DNA from: Phytoamicus setariae
GTDB taxonomy: Bacteria > Pseudomonadota > Alphaproteobacteria > Rhizobiales > Rhizobiaceae
Direction: 5' to 3'
Length of the DNA: 64,000 bases
Assembly: GCF_016722925.1 (NCBI RefSeq)
Contig: NZ_JAEQNC010000020.1
Coordinates: 1 to 64,000, forward strand
Position 1 is the stretch's first letter, and each line of letters opens with the position of its first letter. Under the pieces are notes generated by a model. The model was not told the origin of the DNA and searched no databases. It saw only the letters and a list, made by a program, of their open reading frames with translations. Below are positions 17,092-24,122 of the stretch, piece after piece. The position numbers and the translations under genes were made by a program.

Positions 17092-17328
17092 ATGATGCCG
17101 TTTCAATACAAAGACCGAGCGTTTAGCTATGTGATAGGCAGCGACCTAATTCGCGACGGCATGTACATCGAAGTGACTGAAGATTTTGACGGGGCAAACA
17201 CCCTGATGGAGATATTCTACTCCGACACCACCCACGAAATGTCATTCACTCTGTTTTGCTCCGATACGCCCCTTGAGGTTGTCGAATGGGCTATATCTGT
17301 CGCAAGAGAGCACCTACCGGCGGCCTGA
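17092..17328 (+). CDS. hypothetical small acidic protein
   Basis: The product has 78 residues with FSYVIGSDLIRDGMYIEV and a C-terminal helix WAISVAREHLPAA. Either of two adjacent ATG codons could start it; the ribosome site is weak. It follows the rightward regulator operon after about 120 bases without a gene. No domain is recognised. Residue composition is that of a real soluble protein rather than a shadow frame. Confidence 0.45.
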   Translation: MMPFQYKDRAFSYVIGSDLIRDGMYIEVTEDFDGANTLMEIFYSDTTHEMSFTLFCSDTPLEVVEWAISVAREHLPAA

Positions 17329-17399
17329 GAATAGCAACCATGCAGTCACGTCCAAAGCCTCATGGAACATGGGGTGCGAGCAACGATGAAGGAAGAAAG

Positions 17400-17564
17400 A
17401 TGGTCTGGGTACTGATTTTCGCCCTAACAACTCCGACCGGCACGGCTTTGTCCTCAGCAGAGTACCGCAGCCGTGACGCTTGCATGCAAGCAGGCCAGAA
17501 TTTCACTGCGGCCACGGCAAACGACGGCTGGCGATCGAGCTATTCATGCAATCCAAAGGGCTGA
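17400..17564 (+). CDS. hypothetical small cysteine-containing protein
   Basis: The product has 54 residues, beginning MVWVLIFALTTPTGTALSSA, a hydrophobic start that may be a signal or anchor. The rest has two cysteines (ACMQAG, YSCNPKG). GGAAG sits seven bases before the ATG. A longer reading upstream lacks a site. A further 26-codon ORF follows to 17652 and ends in the small-ORF tail of this region; its status is open. Confidence 0.45.
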   Translation: MVWVLIFALTTPTGTALSSAEYRSRDACMQAGQNFTAATANDGWRSSYSCNPKG

Positions 17565-17763
17565 ATGCGCGATGGCGATTGAGGAAACGTTGATGGCCGA
17601 AGGCGTGCTCGTCAACGCCAACGCGACCAAGCCCTATGAGGGGCGGCGGTAGGAATATCATCAAGAGGGAATGCACATGTGGATGCGCTTAAGGGTGTGG
17701 AATGTTGCCACCACTCAACCGACCCCGATGGTTGCTCAGGAAGGAAGTGATAGGCCAAATGAA

Positions 17764-17784
17764 AAGGCCCCTCTTGGGGGCCTT
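17764..17784. terminator. hairpin between convergent operons
   Basis: AAGGCCCC and GGGGCCTT form a perfect 8-bp stem with a five-base loop, with AAAA on the left side and TTCGTTT on the right. It lies where rightward small ORFs meet the leftward protease gene and could serve both. Confidence 0.65.
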
Positions 17785-17845
17785 CGTTTACATTGCACAG
17801 CTTTCAAGCGTTCGATTGTACCATTCGCCACCTAACGATCTCTTT

Positions 17846-18793
17846 TCATCCCGTGGCGGCGGCGTCACTGTCTTCGTCGCCGGTCGCAGCACTTTCAGTT
17901 CCGACTGCTGCTGGAGGATTTTCTCCATCGGCGTCTGGTCGTTCGGTTGCTTCTTCGTCGTCGGCAGTTTCTTCATGATCGTTATCGCTCTCTAGGTTAG
18001 TTGCGCCAATATCCCTAACTTTCTGTAGTGTCAAACTCCTTTGAGGATGTCTCGCCAGCAAGCCCAATTCTAGCACAAGGCCGAGCTCCTCGTCATTTGC
18101 CATTCTAACGCGACTAAAAAGGGCCTCAGCTTCTTCCGAATCTATTACGAATCCGTGACTAGAGTATGTCTGCGAAAGCTTGGCCAATGCGCCCGGCTTA
18201 AGATTGTTCCATTTGGAATTCAGTCGCTTACCGTAGTCCTCGCCTATGCGCATCGCGCGAGACCGGCTACCGACTTCTTCCGGGTCTATTCTACTAAAGA
18301 TCGGACCATACAGAGCAGTGACGATTTCAGTTGCGGCGTGCGAAGCTGTCGGGAACGAAACTACGCCGCCGCTAGAGGATATAATGTCGAACGTAACGTT
18401 TTGGTAGGTTTCACGAGCCCGGTTTTCCAAGGTCGAAAACGCCTCGCTTATGTTCAGTCCAGATTCCAGGCCTGTAAGGTGATCAGTCCGCGCCATTTGG
18501 ACATCTAACGGTCCTAGCTCGCCATAGGGTGTGAAAATCAGCTCATTCGCGCCGATGGCAAAGAGTGTTCCGGCACTTTTGCAATATCCCGAAATCAGAA
18601 CCTTGTAGGAGTCATAGCGGCGCTGCAAGTAGCGCGCCATCTTGTATGCCGCATCCGGATCACCTCCTGGCGTGACCAAGATTACCAAGCACTGATTCGA
18701 TTCCTGAGTATCCGAAACCAACTCAATGAACTTAAGGTCATTACTGCGGCTTATCTCGCCGTTGTAAAGGTATACGTCCATCGCCCCTCGCAT
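17846..18793 (-). CDS. SDH/ClpP-like serine protease
   Basis: This 315-residue protein has a ClpP-crotonase fold of the serine dehydrogenase proteinase (SDH_sah, SppA-related) type. ILVTPGGDPDAAYKMARYL is the first conserved block, the nucleophile serine lies in SGYCKSAGTLFAIGANELI, and FTPYGELGPLDVQ follows as in that family. There is no signal peptide. The last 50 residues are very acidic and low in complexity. Family members are often cargo of mobile elements; some take part in defence, but the substrate here is unknown. Repeats related to TGCATGAAAAGCC lie just upstream and may be its control site. Confidence 0.8.
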   Translation of the reverse strand: MRGAMDVYLYNGEISRSNDLKFIELVSDTQESNQCLVILVTPGGDPDAAYKMARYLQRRYDSYKVLISGYCKSAGTLFAIGANELIFTPYGELGPLDVQMARTDHLTGLESGLNISEAFSTLENRARETYQNVTFDIISSSGGVVSFPTASHAATEIVTALYGPIFSRIDPEEVGSRSRAMRIGEDYGKRLNSKWNNLKPGALAKLSQTYSSHGFVIDSEEAEALFSRVRMANDEELGLVLELGLLARHPQRSLTLQKVRDIGATNLESDNDHEETADDEEATERPDADGENPPAAVGTESAATGDEDSDAAATG

Positions 18794-18942
18794 GCATGCC
18801 CCTATAGCGAGGATGCATGAAAAGCCTTACGCGTGCAAGCTTGCCTGTGCATGAAGCCTGTCGTGCACGAAAGCGAATAGTCACACCCTCGCATCGCCTA
18901 TCGGCACATGCACAACGGCCTCACTCGGAGCTAGATTCTCTA

Positions 18943-19632
18943 TTATGAGTTGGTTGAACTGGATTCTGCGCCTAAATATTGCTTCCCGCTTGCTCTCTCT
19001 AAAACACTTGTCAGTTGGACAGCGAGCATGCTCTCAATTAGGTCTTCCATCTTTGAGAGATCTATTCGGCCGGCCGCCTCAGCTTCGTCAGCCGCTTCAA
19101 GTGCGTCAAAATAAGGTTTTCGATTGTCAACGATTTGGTCGGGAATGGTGTTTCTGCCCGGGAGCAACAACCCTTCCTTCACACTTAAGACCAGGTAGGA
19201 AACCATCCTAGATGTTCGCCCGTTACCATCACTGAAAGGATGGATCCAGTTCAGCCGCCACATAATGTATGCCGCCAAGTGGATGCCGGTCTTATCCCAA
19301 TTTTCATTTACATAGTCACACAGGTCCTCGATAAGCTCGGGAACCTGAAAAGCTTGGACCGGCTTGTGATGACTGCCTTGAATTGCAACATCTGAGGGTC
19401 TGAAGTTTCCGGCATACGAGCTGATACCATTCAATGCGGCACGGTGCAGCGCCAGTACGGCCGAAGTTCGGAGCTTCCATTTCTCGCCCCGATCGATAGC
19501 GTCAATTATCATTTGACAAGCAAGATCGAACTGAAGGAGGCCATTTCTGGCCTCAGCTTCAGCGCGCTCTTTCTCATCCCTTATAAGATAAGCTTCGCTA
19601 GCCACGCTGTGGCGGCGATCTTCCTCAGTCAT
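18943..19632 (-). CDS. Fic-family AMPylase-type protein (toxin)
   Basis: Fic proteins transfer AMP or related groups to target proteins. The 229-residue product has the complete motif HPFSDGNGRTSR at residues 131-142, so catalytic histidine, metal-binding acid and anion-binding loop are intact. A conserved upstream flap is seen near GNFRPSDVAIQG. The start overlaps the end of the small upstream gene by eight bases, the usual form of an antitoxin-toxin pair. An alternative role as a housekeeping Fic is less likely in this setting. Confidence 0.88.
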   Translation of the reverse strand: MTEEDRRHSVASEAYLIRDEKERAEAEARNGLLQFDLACQMIIDAIDRGEKWKLRTSAVLALHRAALNGISSYAGNFRPSDVAIQGSHHKPVQAFQVPELIEDLCDYVNENWDKTGIHLAAYIMWRLNWIHPFSDGNGRTSRMVSYLVLSVKEGLLLPGRNTIPDQIVDNRKPYFDALEAADEAEAAGRIDLSKMEDLIESMLAVQLTSVLERASGKQYLGAESSSTNS

Positions 19633-19828
19633 GATCGCCCTTCACTTTCGGAATGGAATACGGAGACGGCATCTCGTCAGCGATCTTATTGACCATTTCT
19701 CGAGTAATCAGGCTGTTCTCGAAATGCGTGTTACCATAGGCAAAGCTTCGACGTTGAACTTCCATGTCACTCTTCGTTTGGGGAGCTTTCCGAGCGGCTT
19801 CCAGAAGATTTCGGAGTGGTTCATTCAT
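19625..19828 (-). CDS. probable Fic antitoxin
   Basis: The product has 67 residues, with RRSFAYGNTHFENSLITREM in the middle. Class I Fic antitoxins use a helix with S/T-x-x-x-E-G/N, whose glutamate blocks the ATP site. Here the segment N-T-H-F-E-N keeps the glutamate and asparagine but has N where S or T is expected, with T one place later. AGGA stands eight bases before the ATG. Gene order and overlap with fic support the pairing; inhibition is inferred. Confidence 0.75.
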   Translation of the reverse strand: MNEPLRNLLEAARKAPQTKSDMEVQRRSFAYGNTHFENSLITREMVNKIADEMPSPYSIPKVKGDHD

Positions 19829-19862
19829 AGGCTTGTCCTTTCGTTCACATGAGCCTTAGAGA

Positions 19863-19894
19863 CTGATTTGGGATTTCGTTCAATCCGAAATCAG
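19863..19894. promoter_or_regulatory. inverted repeat upstream of the Fic pair
   Basis: CTGATTTGGGATT and AATCCGAAATCAG form 13-bp arms with one mismatch and a six-base centre, 34 bases before the antitoxin start. Position suits an autoregulatory operator or promoter element. The rest of the space toward the capsid gene (to about 20123) shows no gene. Confidence 0.45.
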
Positions 19895-20123
19895 GCCATC
19901 AAGCGAATGTGAGATCGAATGCGGCCAGCATGTTGCAATCGATCACCAACGCTATTTTGGCACGGATAGCTCAAATAACAATGACAAACGAAAATTGCGC
20001 CAATCTGTAGATGATGGGTATCAAAAGCGTCCACACTGAGCTTCAGCTCGGTGAACTCGTGCGGAGGATATCACCTCTCCCCCCGCACGCAGGCGCGGCC
20101 AGACCAAATTGGCCACGCAGAGA

Positions 20124-21308
20124 TCAGGCAACGTTTCCGAAATCGCCATAGGTCAATGCAGTCGGCCGCTTGACCGCAAGTCCTAACCGCTCCTCACAGA
20201 GGATGGCAACAAGGTTCTTGGTGAAGAAATCGGCGTGTTCGGTCGATACTTCGATCCGTGCATCCCAACGGTCATAGATCGTGGCCGCCGCCTGGAAACT
20301 GCCGACAAGGAACTTGTCGATGGTCATTCCGGTCGTGTCGACCACAGGCAGGCCGAACAGTACTCGGGCGGTATCCTTGGCAGGGTCGCCGAGGATGTAT
20401 TCGCCATCGGCATTCTTCAGCAAGCGCATGCGCATCCAGTCGGATGGATGAACAATGATCCCGTCGGCCGGATACTCGGCAAGGGCGTTCTGCAGGATCG
20501 CAAGGCCGAGCTGGTCAATCATCGTCGGCGATGTCAACGTGATCGGTGCAGAATAGGCCGTTGCCTGCGGGATCAAGCCGAACAGGTTCTGCCCGGTGCC
20601 GTCGCCGGCGAGCAACTGGCTGTCTTCCTTCAGCTTGAGGCCGTACATAAGCTCGGTATCGATCAACCCACGCAGCTGGGGGGCATCGTCGAGCACCTGT
20701 CGGGAGGCCGGGATCCAGTGTGCAATCGTGCGAATTGGCGTGTTCTTCATCTCGAACGCGTATTCGCTTTCGGGCTTGGATGCGCCTTCGGCGACTGGCG
20801 CGGCTGCATTGGTGCGAGTGGTCTGCCGAGGATACTCCACCGATCCCTCGGTGACCCGTATCGTGGGGATTAGATCCCGCACGGCAAGCCGGCGCTGCGG
20901 CTGCATAACAACGCTGTCGCGATGTGTGTTCGTAAGCGCTTCGCCGGAAGCGGTCGCGGAAGTGATCGTCGCTTTCATCCCCATGCTGAAACGCGAGGGA
21001 CGCGTGCGATACTCCGAAAACGTCTTCAGTTCCGGATTATCGGTGAACTCTTCGCCAATCGTTTTCTTGTAGGCATAGCCTTCATATCCGCCCCCGCGTG
21101 CGGCCTTCTGCTCCATTTCGGCAAGTTGTTCCTTGATGCCAGCCAGGTCGCCATTGGTGGCGCCGAGCTTAGTCAGCACTTCCGAAACATGATCGCCGAA
21201 TTTCTTGGCGAGGATGTCGAGCGGGTCGCCAGCATCCTTGGTATTGATCGGGGCGGCCGAGGCGAGCAGGTGCGCCGCTGCGGCGGTTACGGGATAGGTA
21301 TGCAACAT
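20124..21308 (-). CDS. HK97-type phage major capsid protein
   Basis: The product has 394 residues. The N-terminal 110 residues are helical and charged (DILAKKFGDHVSEVLTKLGA to MEQKAARGG), matching the delta/scaffold domain removed by the prohead protease. The capsid domain follows with VRDLIPTIRVTEGSVEYPRQ, DDAPQLRGLIDTELMYGLKL, and the late ILCEERLGLAVKRPTALTYG typical of gp5-like proteins. GGAGCC precedes the ATG. The gene is intact and one base behind the protease gene, so both could still make procapsids. No portal or terminase is near. Confidence 0.93.
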   Translation of the reverse strand: MLHTYPVTAAAAHLLASAAPINTKDAGDPLDILAKKFGDHVSEVLTKLGATNGDLAGIKEQLAEMEQKAARGGGYEGYAYKKTIGEEFTDNPELKTFSEYRTRPSRFSMGMKATITSATASGEALTNTHRDSVVMQPQRRLAVRDLIPTIRVTEGSVEYPRQTTRTNAAAPVAEGASKPESEYAFEMKNTPIRTIAHWIPASRQVLDDAPQLRGLIDTELMYGLKLKEDSQLLAGDGTGQNLFGLIPQATAYSAPITLTSPTMIDQLGLAILQNALAEYPADGIIVHPSDWMRMRLLKNADGEYILGDPAKDTARVLFGLPVVDTTGMTIDKFLVGSFQAAATIYDRWDARIEVSTEHADFFTKNLVAILCEERLGLAVKRPTALTYGDFGNVA

Positions 21309-21309
21309 T

Positions 21310-21984
21310 TCAAAGGCTCCTGATTTTTGCCGTCGCAGCGTCTATCTGGGCGGCGAGGTCGATTGCTTTCTGGTGATCGGCGTTCGAGAGCGCGGGCCAT
21401 CCACCCGCTGCCACCCGCTGGGCCGCAGTCTTTGCCAAGCCGGCCTCGCGTAAAAGGTCGACCAGTTCCGTTTTTGAGTTGATGGATTTGACCGTGGCGA
21501 TACGAGCGCGACGATTGGCAGGCGTCGGCGTCACGCTGATTTCGATCAGGTCAATGTCGGTGAGCGTGAAAGAACCATCCCGGTTGTAATTCCGGCCACC
21601 TTCCGGCAGCAGAAAGCCAATCGAGAGGCCGGTGGCGCTGCCGCCGACGATATGATTGAAAGCCTTGAGGCCGTACTCAGTCTTAAGATTGATCTGGCCT
21701 GTGACAGCCAGGCCGAAACCATCCTCTGCGATCGACAACCATTTGCCGATCGGCTCATCCTGCTTGTGATGCCAGAGCATCGCCGGAACCACGCCTTCCG
21801 CCTTCTGCTCGCGCAGGGTACGGGTGAAAGCCCCAGGAGCGACGATATCGCCCTGAAAATCCGGCGCACCGCCGAACGGCGAGGCATAACCGGAAATCAT
21901 GCCGTCTGGCTGCGCCTTGATGCCCAGGTCGGACACAACAGACAGCCGCATAGCGGAAACATCGAAATTCTTGCGGAAGTTCAT
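21310..21984 (-). CDS. HK97-family prohead protease
   Basis: The product has 224 residues. The herpesvirus-protease-like fold is marked by the catalytic histidine in MLWHHKQDEPIGKW, the serine in GSATGLSIGF and the conserved EISVTPTPAN. It would cleave the N-terminal domain of the adjacent capsid protein during head maturation. The C-terminal 60 residues are an added helical tail. Both genes are read in the same direction as the replication-type gene upstream. Confidence 0.93.
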   Translation of the reverse strand: MNFRKNFDVSAMRLSVVSDLGIKAQPDGMISGYASPFGGAPDFQGDIVAPGAFTRTLREQKAEGVVPAMLWHHKQDEPIGKWLSIAEDGFGLAVTGQINLKTEYGLKAFNHIVGGSATGLSIGFLLPEGGRNYNRDGSFTLTDIDLIEISVTPTPANRRARIATVKSINSKTELVDLLREAGLAKTAAQRVAAGGWPALSNADHQKAIDLAAQIDAATAKIRSL

Positions 21985-22150
21985 AGCGCACCTTCGGAAA
22001 CGTCAAAGCTTCGGGCGAATTGCCCGTTTTTAGCTTCGCGCCCGGTATGGTCGCCGGTGCTATCGAAGGTGGATTGTTTATGCGCTCCCTGCCTAACAGG
22101 TGAGCCGTCAATCAAGCCAAGAACGAAAATGCCAGCTTTGCGAATCATCG

Positions 22151-22426
22151 TCAATGCCTCGCGCTGCCGGTGTCGTTTTCGCCGGTTATCCTGTGGAAAA
22201 GTCCCGCCTCGATCTTGTCGGCGACCTCACGGAACACCTGGGCAGCACGGGGCGAGCCCTCCAGCGAGGCAATTTGCGCCGCTACGAAGGTCATCACACG
22301 ATCGATGACCATTTCCAGCGATGCGCCTGCGTCCGTCATCATCAAATCTGTCGCGTGGCCGAGGATACTGTCGCAGACAGCTTTGCGGGCTTCATCGTTC
22401 TCGGGCATTGAGGGAATGGTGGTCAT
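22151..22426 (-). CDS. hypothetical small helical protein
   Basis: The product has 91 residues, is acidic and mostly helical, for example SLEMVIDRVMTFVAAQIASL. Its start overlaps the stop of the zinc-ribbon gene (ATGA), so it is translated with it. The space of about 165 bases to the protease start has no further gene. I do not recognise the family. Confidence 0.65.
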   Translation of the reverse strand: MTTIPSMPENDEARKAVCDSILGHATDLMMTDAGASLEMVIDRVMTFVAAQIASLEGSPRAAQVFREVADKIEAGLFHRITGENDTGSARH

Positions 22427-22800
22427 GGCTTGGTCCTTTCGGAGTTCAGGAGGTCGAAGAGATCCGGCCGGCGTTCGTGGAGCGGGTGATAGAAGGCCCG
22501 CTTGCAGGTCGGTGAACAGAAATGCGGTGCGCGACCGCGACGGGAATTACTGAGCGTGAACGGCGCGCTGCATTGTCGGCACGTTCTGGTCTGGTCAATC
22601 GGCGAGGGGTGTTCCGCCTTCCATATCTTCACTTGCCGATGCCAGTTCGTTTTGCGGCAAGCCGGCGAGCAATAGCGCTGGCCACCATGCGGCGGTCTAA
22701 ACTCGGAGCCGCATTCACGGCACGCAAGACGCAGCGAGTTTGAACTGTGTTTTGGGCCCAGAAATTCAAAATAATCCCACGGAAACAATGTGTTATTCAT
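22423..22800 (-). CDS. double zinc-ribbon protein
   Basis: The product has 125 residues. Two similar modules are seen: CRECGSEFRPP then YCSPACRKTNWH, and CRQCSAPFTLS then FCSPTCKRAFYH. Each offers two CxxC or CxxxC knuckles and a trailing histidine, so each should bind one zinc ion, probably for nucleic-acid binding. The start at MNNTLFPWDY was preferred over one 19 codons upstream, although its ribosome site is weak. It lies between the replication-type gene and the head genes. Confidence 0.7.
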   Translation of the reverse strand: MNNTLFPWDYFEFLGPKHSSNSLRLACRECGSEFRPPHGGQRYCSPACRKTNWHRQVKIWKAEHPSPIDQTRTCRQCSAPFTLSNSRRGRAPHFCSPTCKRAFYHPLHERRPDLFDLLNSERTKP

Positions 22801-22908
22801 TTGTTCAGCCCAGAAATTTTTAATCCGCCAATTTCGCGGCGATACGCGCAAGCACACCCACCGGTCTGGACCCTCGGGCCCCCAGACTTTCGACCGCCCC
22901 CACCCCCA

Positions 22909-23853
22909 TCAATGCGCATTGGCATGGCCTCCAGCTCCTGGCGTGGCGGCGCTTCGCATCTCATCGAGGATGATGACCAAACCTTGCCCTCGTCGGCGCA
23001 TCTCAGCAGAAACGGCGAGGTTCCATGTGATCTCGGTGGAATGTTCGATGATGTTGGCCTGCAAGTCGAACGACAGCTTACGCGTCGCATCCTGCAGTCG
23101 AGCTTCAGCCGTCGCCCAAGCTGCATCGGCATGGCTGCAACCTCTCGTTGCTGCCCGCTCTCGTGCTTCGTATCCAGGCGGTTTGGCTGCCGCGATTTCC
23201 CCTCTCAAGAGCCCTTGCGACAGAGGCTCCAAATTCGGTTTTTGAGGGTCGCGCGCAGCCACAAACTCAGTGGGTTCTGACGCTATGGGTTTATAAGATG
23301 GGTTATTAAGATTGGTTTGTAGGACATTTTCGCCCGGTTCTACCGGGCATTTTTGCCCGGTGTAAGCGGACATTTCTGTCCGGTTGCCATCGTCTTTCTT
23401 GTCATAGATGTCACGCGTGACATGCGTGACATGCGTGACATTGCGTGACATCGGCGCTTCGTCAGCGCTCGCTGAACCGGACATTTCTGCCCGGTTGCCG
23501 CCACTACCGTTCGTGGTGGGATCGCCCTTCATTCGCTGGTCCCATTCGTTGACGATGGCGCGGAACGTGGACCAGATCGGCGCGTAGCTGGCCCGAAATG
23601 ACTTGCCGCCGTGACTACGCTTGCGAAATAGTCCGTGCTCGGCAGACAAAGCCGCCGTGGCACGGCGCACCGTCCGTTCGTCGAGTTCGAGTAAAGCCGC
23701 CAGGCGCTCAATGCTGGGATCGCATTGCCCGGTCTTTCTGTTGAAATGATCAATGATCGCGGACGCGACGGCCTTCTCAGCCCCAGACAGACCGCGCGCC
23801 AGGTTTATTGCCTTCTGTGCAATGGCAACGTCATTCCTCTGTAAGGCTGTCAT
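22909..23853 (-). CDS. helix-turn-helix replication-type protein
   Basis: The product has 314 residues. Residues about 20-90 form a winged HTH (SIERLAALLELDERTVRRAT), close to the HTH_36 domain of phage and plasmid replication proteins. The middle is low in complexity and variable and contains iteron-like DNA repeats. The C-terminal third is helical (DAAWATAEARLQDATRKL). An initiator with its origin inside the gene is the arrangement of lambda O. Its ATG is five bases after the stop of the attP-crossing ORF. I see no helicase or primase motif, so host replication enzymes would be needed. Confidence 0.75.
   Translation of the reverse strand: MTALQRNDVAIAQKAINLARGLSGAEKAVASAIIDHFNRKTGQCDPSIERLAALLELDERTVRRATAALSAEHGLFRKRSHGGKSFRASYAPIWSTFRAIVNEWDQRMKGDPTTNGSGGNRAEMSGSASADEAPMSRNVTHVTHVTRDIYDKKDDGNRTEMSAYTGQKCPVEPGENVLQTNLNNPSYKPIASEPTEFVAARDPQKPNLEPLSQGLLRGEIAAAKPPGYEARERAATRGCSHADAAWATAEARLQDATRKLSFDLQANIIEHSTEITWNLAVSAEMRRRGQGLVIILDEMRSAATPGAGGHANAH
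23321..23494. repeat. four iteron-like repeats inside the replication-type gene
   Basis: Copies near 23322, 23345, 23369 and 23479 follow the pattern GGRCATTTYTGYCCGGTT; three are also small palindromes (for example CCGGGCA-TTTT-TGCCCGG). The encoded peptides differ because the copies fall in all three reading frames (GNRTEMS, TGQKCP, EPGENV), so the DNA and not the protein is repeated. This is what an origin with initiator binding sites would look like. Confidence 0.8.
23411..23451. repeat. tandem 9-bp repeat between the iterons
   Basis: The unit CATGCGTGA is repeated about four times head to tail, with small changes at the edges. It lies between the third and fourth iteron and encodes V-T-H repeats. 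It may be a second set of protein sites or a melting/spacing element of the origin. Confidence 0.75.
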
Positions 23854-23858
23854 TTTGG

Positions 23859-24122
23859 TCAGCGCTCGCGATGTCGGAGCACGTGAGCCACCTTCAGTGC
23901 GTCAATGGCCTCTCTGATGTCGAGATTAAAGCACTTCATGACGGCAGGGATGACAGGGCCGACAAGGTCTTGTCGATGTTGTGCAAGCCATATCGCCGCG
24001 ACGCGAACCGGGTTGGGAACCGCCGCGAATTCCGGCGTATTTTCAAAGGGGGTTTTTGGTCGGTTGGGCGGGTTAACTACTTGATCTTGCTCAAATGGTT
24101 GACACCCTCTCTGTCCGCCATT
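23859..24122 (-). CDS. attP-crossing ORF, main part (start missing when integrated)
   Basis: An open frame of 87 codons runs from the stop codon at 23859 up to the end of the att core, where the host supplies an in-frame TAA. No ATG, GTG or TTG occurs in frame before codon 62 of this stretch, so the integrated form has no proper start. Joined to the left end of the element through the 18-bp core it becomes a 94-residue protein with ATG and AGAGG. The C-terminal half (VRVAAIWLAQHRQDLVG, then DIREAIDALKVAHVLR) is helical and resembles small proteins found before phage replication genes. It is tightly spaced ahead of the HTH gene (TGACCAAAATG), suggesting coupled translation. Confidence 0.65.
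   Translation of the reverse strand, partial: NGGQRGCQPFEQDQVVNPPNRPKTPFENTPEFAAVPNPVRVAAIWLAQHRQDLVGPVIPAVMKCFNLDIREAIDALKVAHVLRHRER
24105..24122 (+). repeat. attR core, 18-bp direct repeat
   Basis: CCCTCTCTGTCCGCCATT is identical to the tRNA-Ser 3' end at the left border. The flanking host sequence begins TTATTCCG. Together with attL it defines the element's limits. Confidence 0.93.

Larger units (their letters stand above)
13691..24122. mobile_element. integrated phage-satellite-like element in tRNA-Ser
   Basis: The element spans about 10.4 kb between two exact copies of the tRNA 3' end. From left to right it holds a tyrosine integrase with an overlapping small ORF, a Tat-exported protein, two divergent Arc-type regulators, small ORFs, an SDH/ClpP-like serine protease, a Fic pair, an HK97-type capsid, a prohead protease, two small proteins (one with zinc ribbons), a replication-type HTH protein and an ORF that crosses the circular junction. 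Terminase, portal, tail and lysis genes are not seen. This set suits a capsid-carrying satellite or a reduced prophage that needs a helper. Several central genes are more AT-rich than the host flanks. Confidence 0.9.

Noticed and set aside
23411-23451. CRISPR-like short repeats
   Set aside because: The units are directly tandem with no spacers and lie within a coding gene, so this is not a CRISPR array. None was seen elsewhere in the window.
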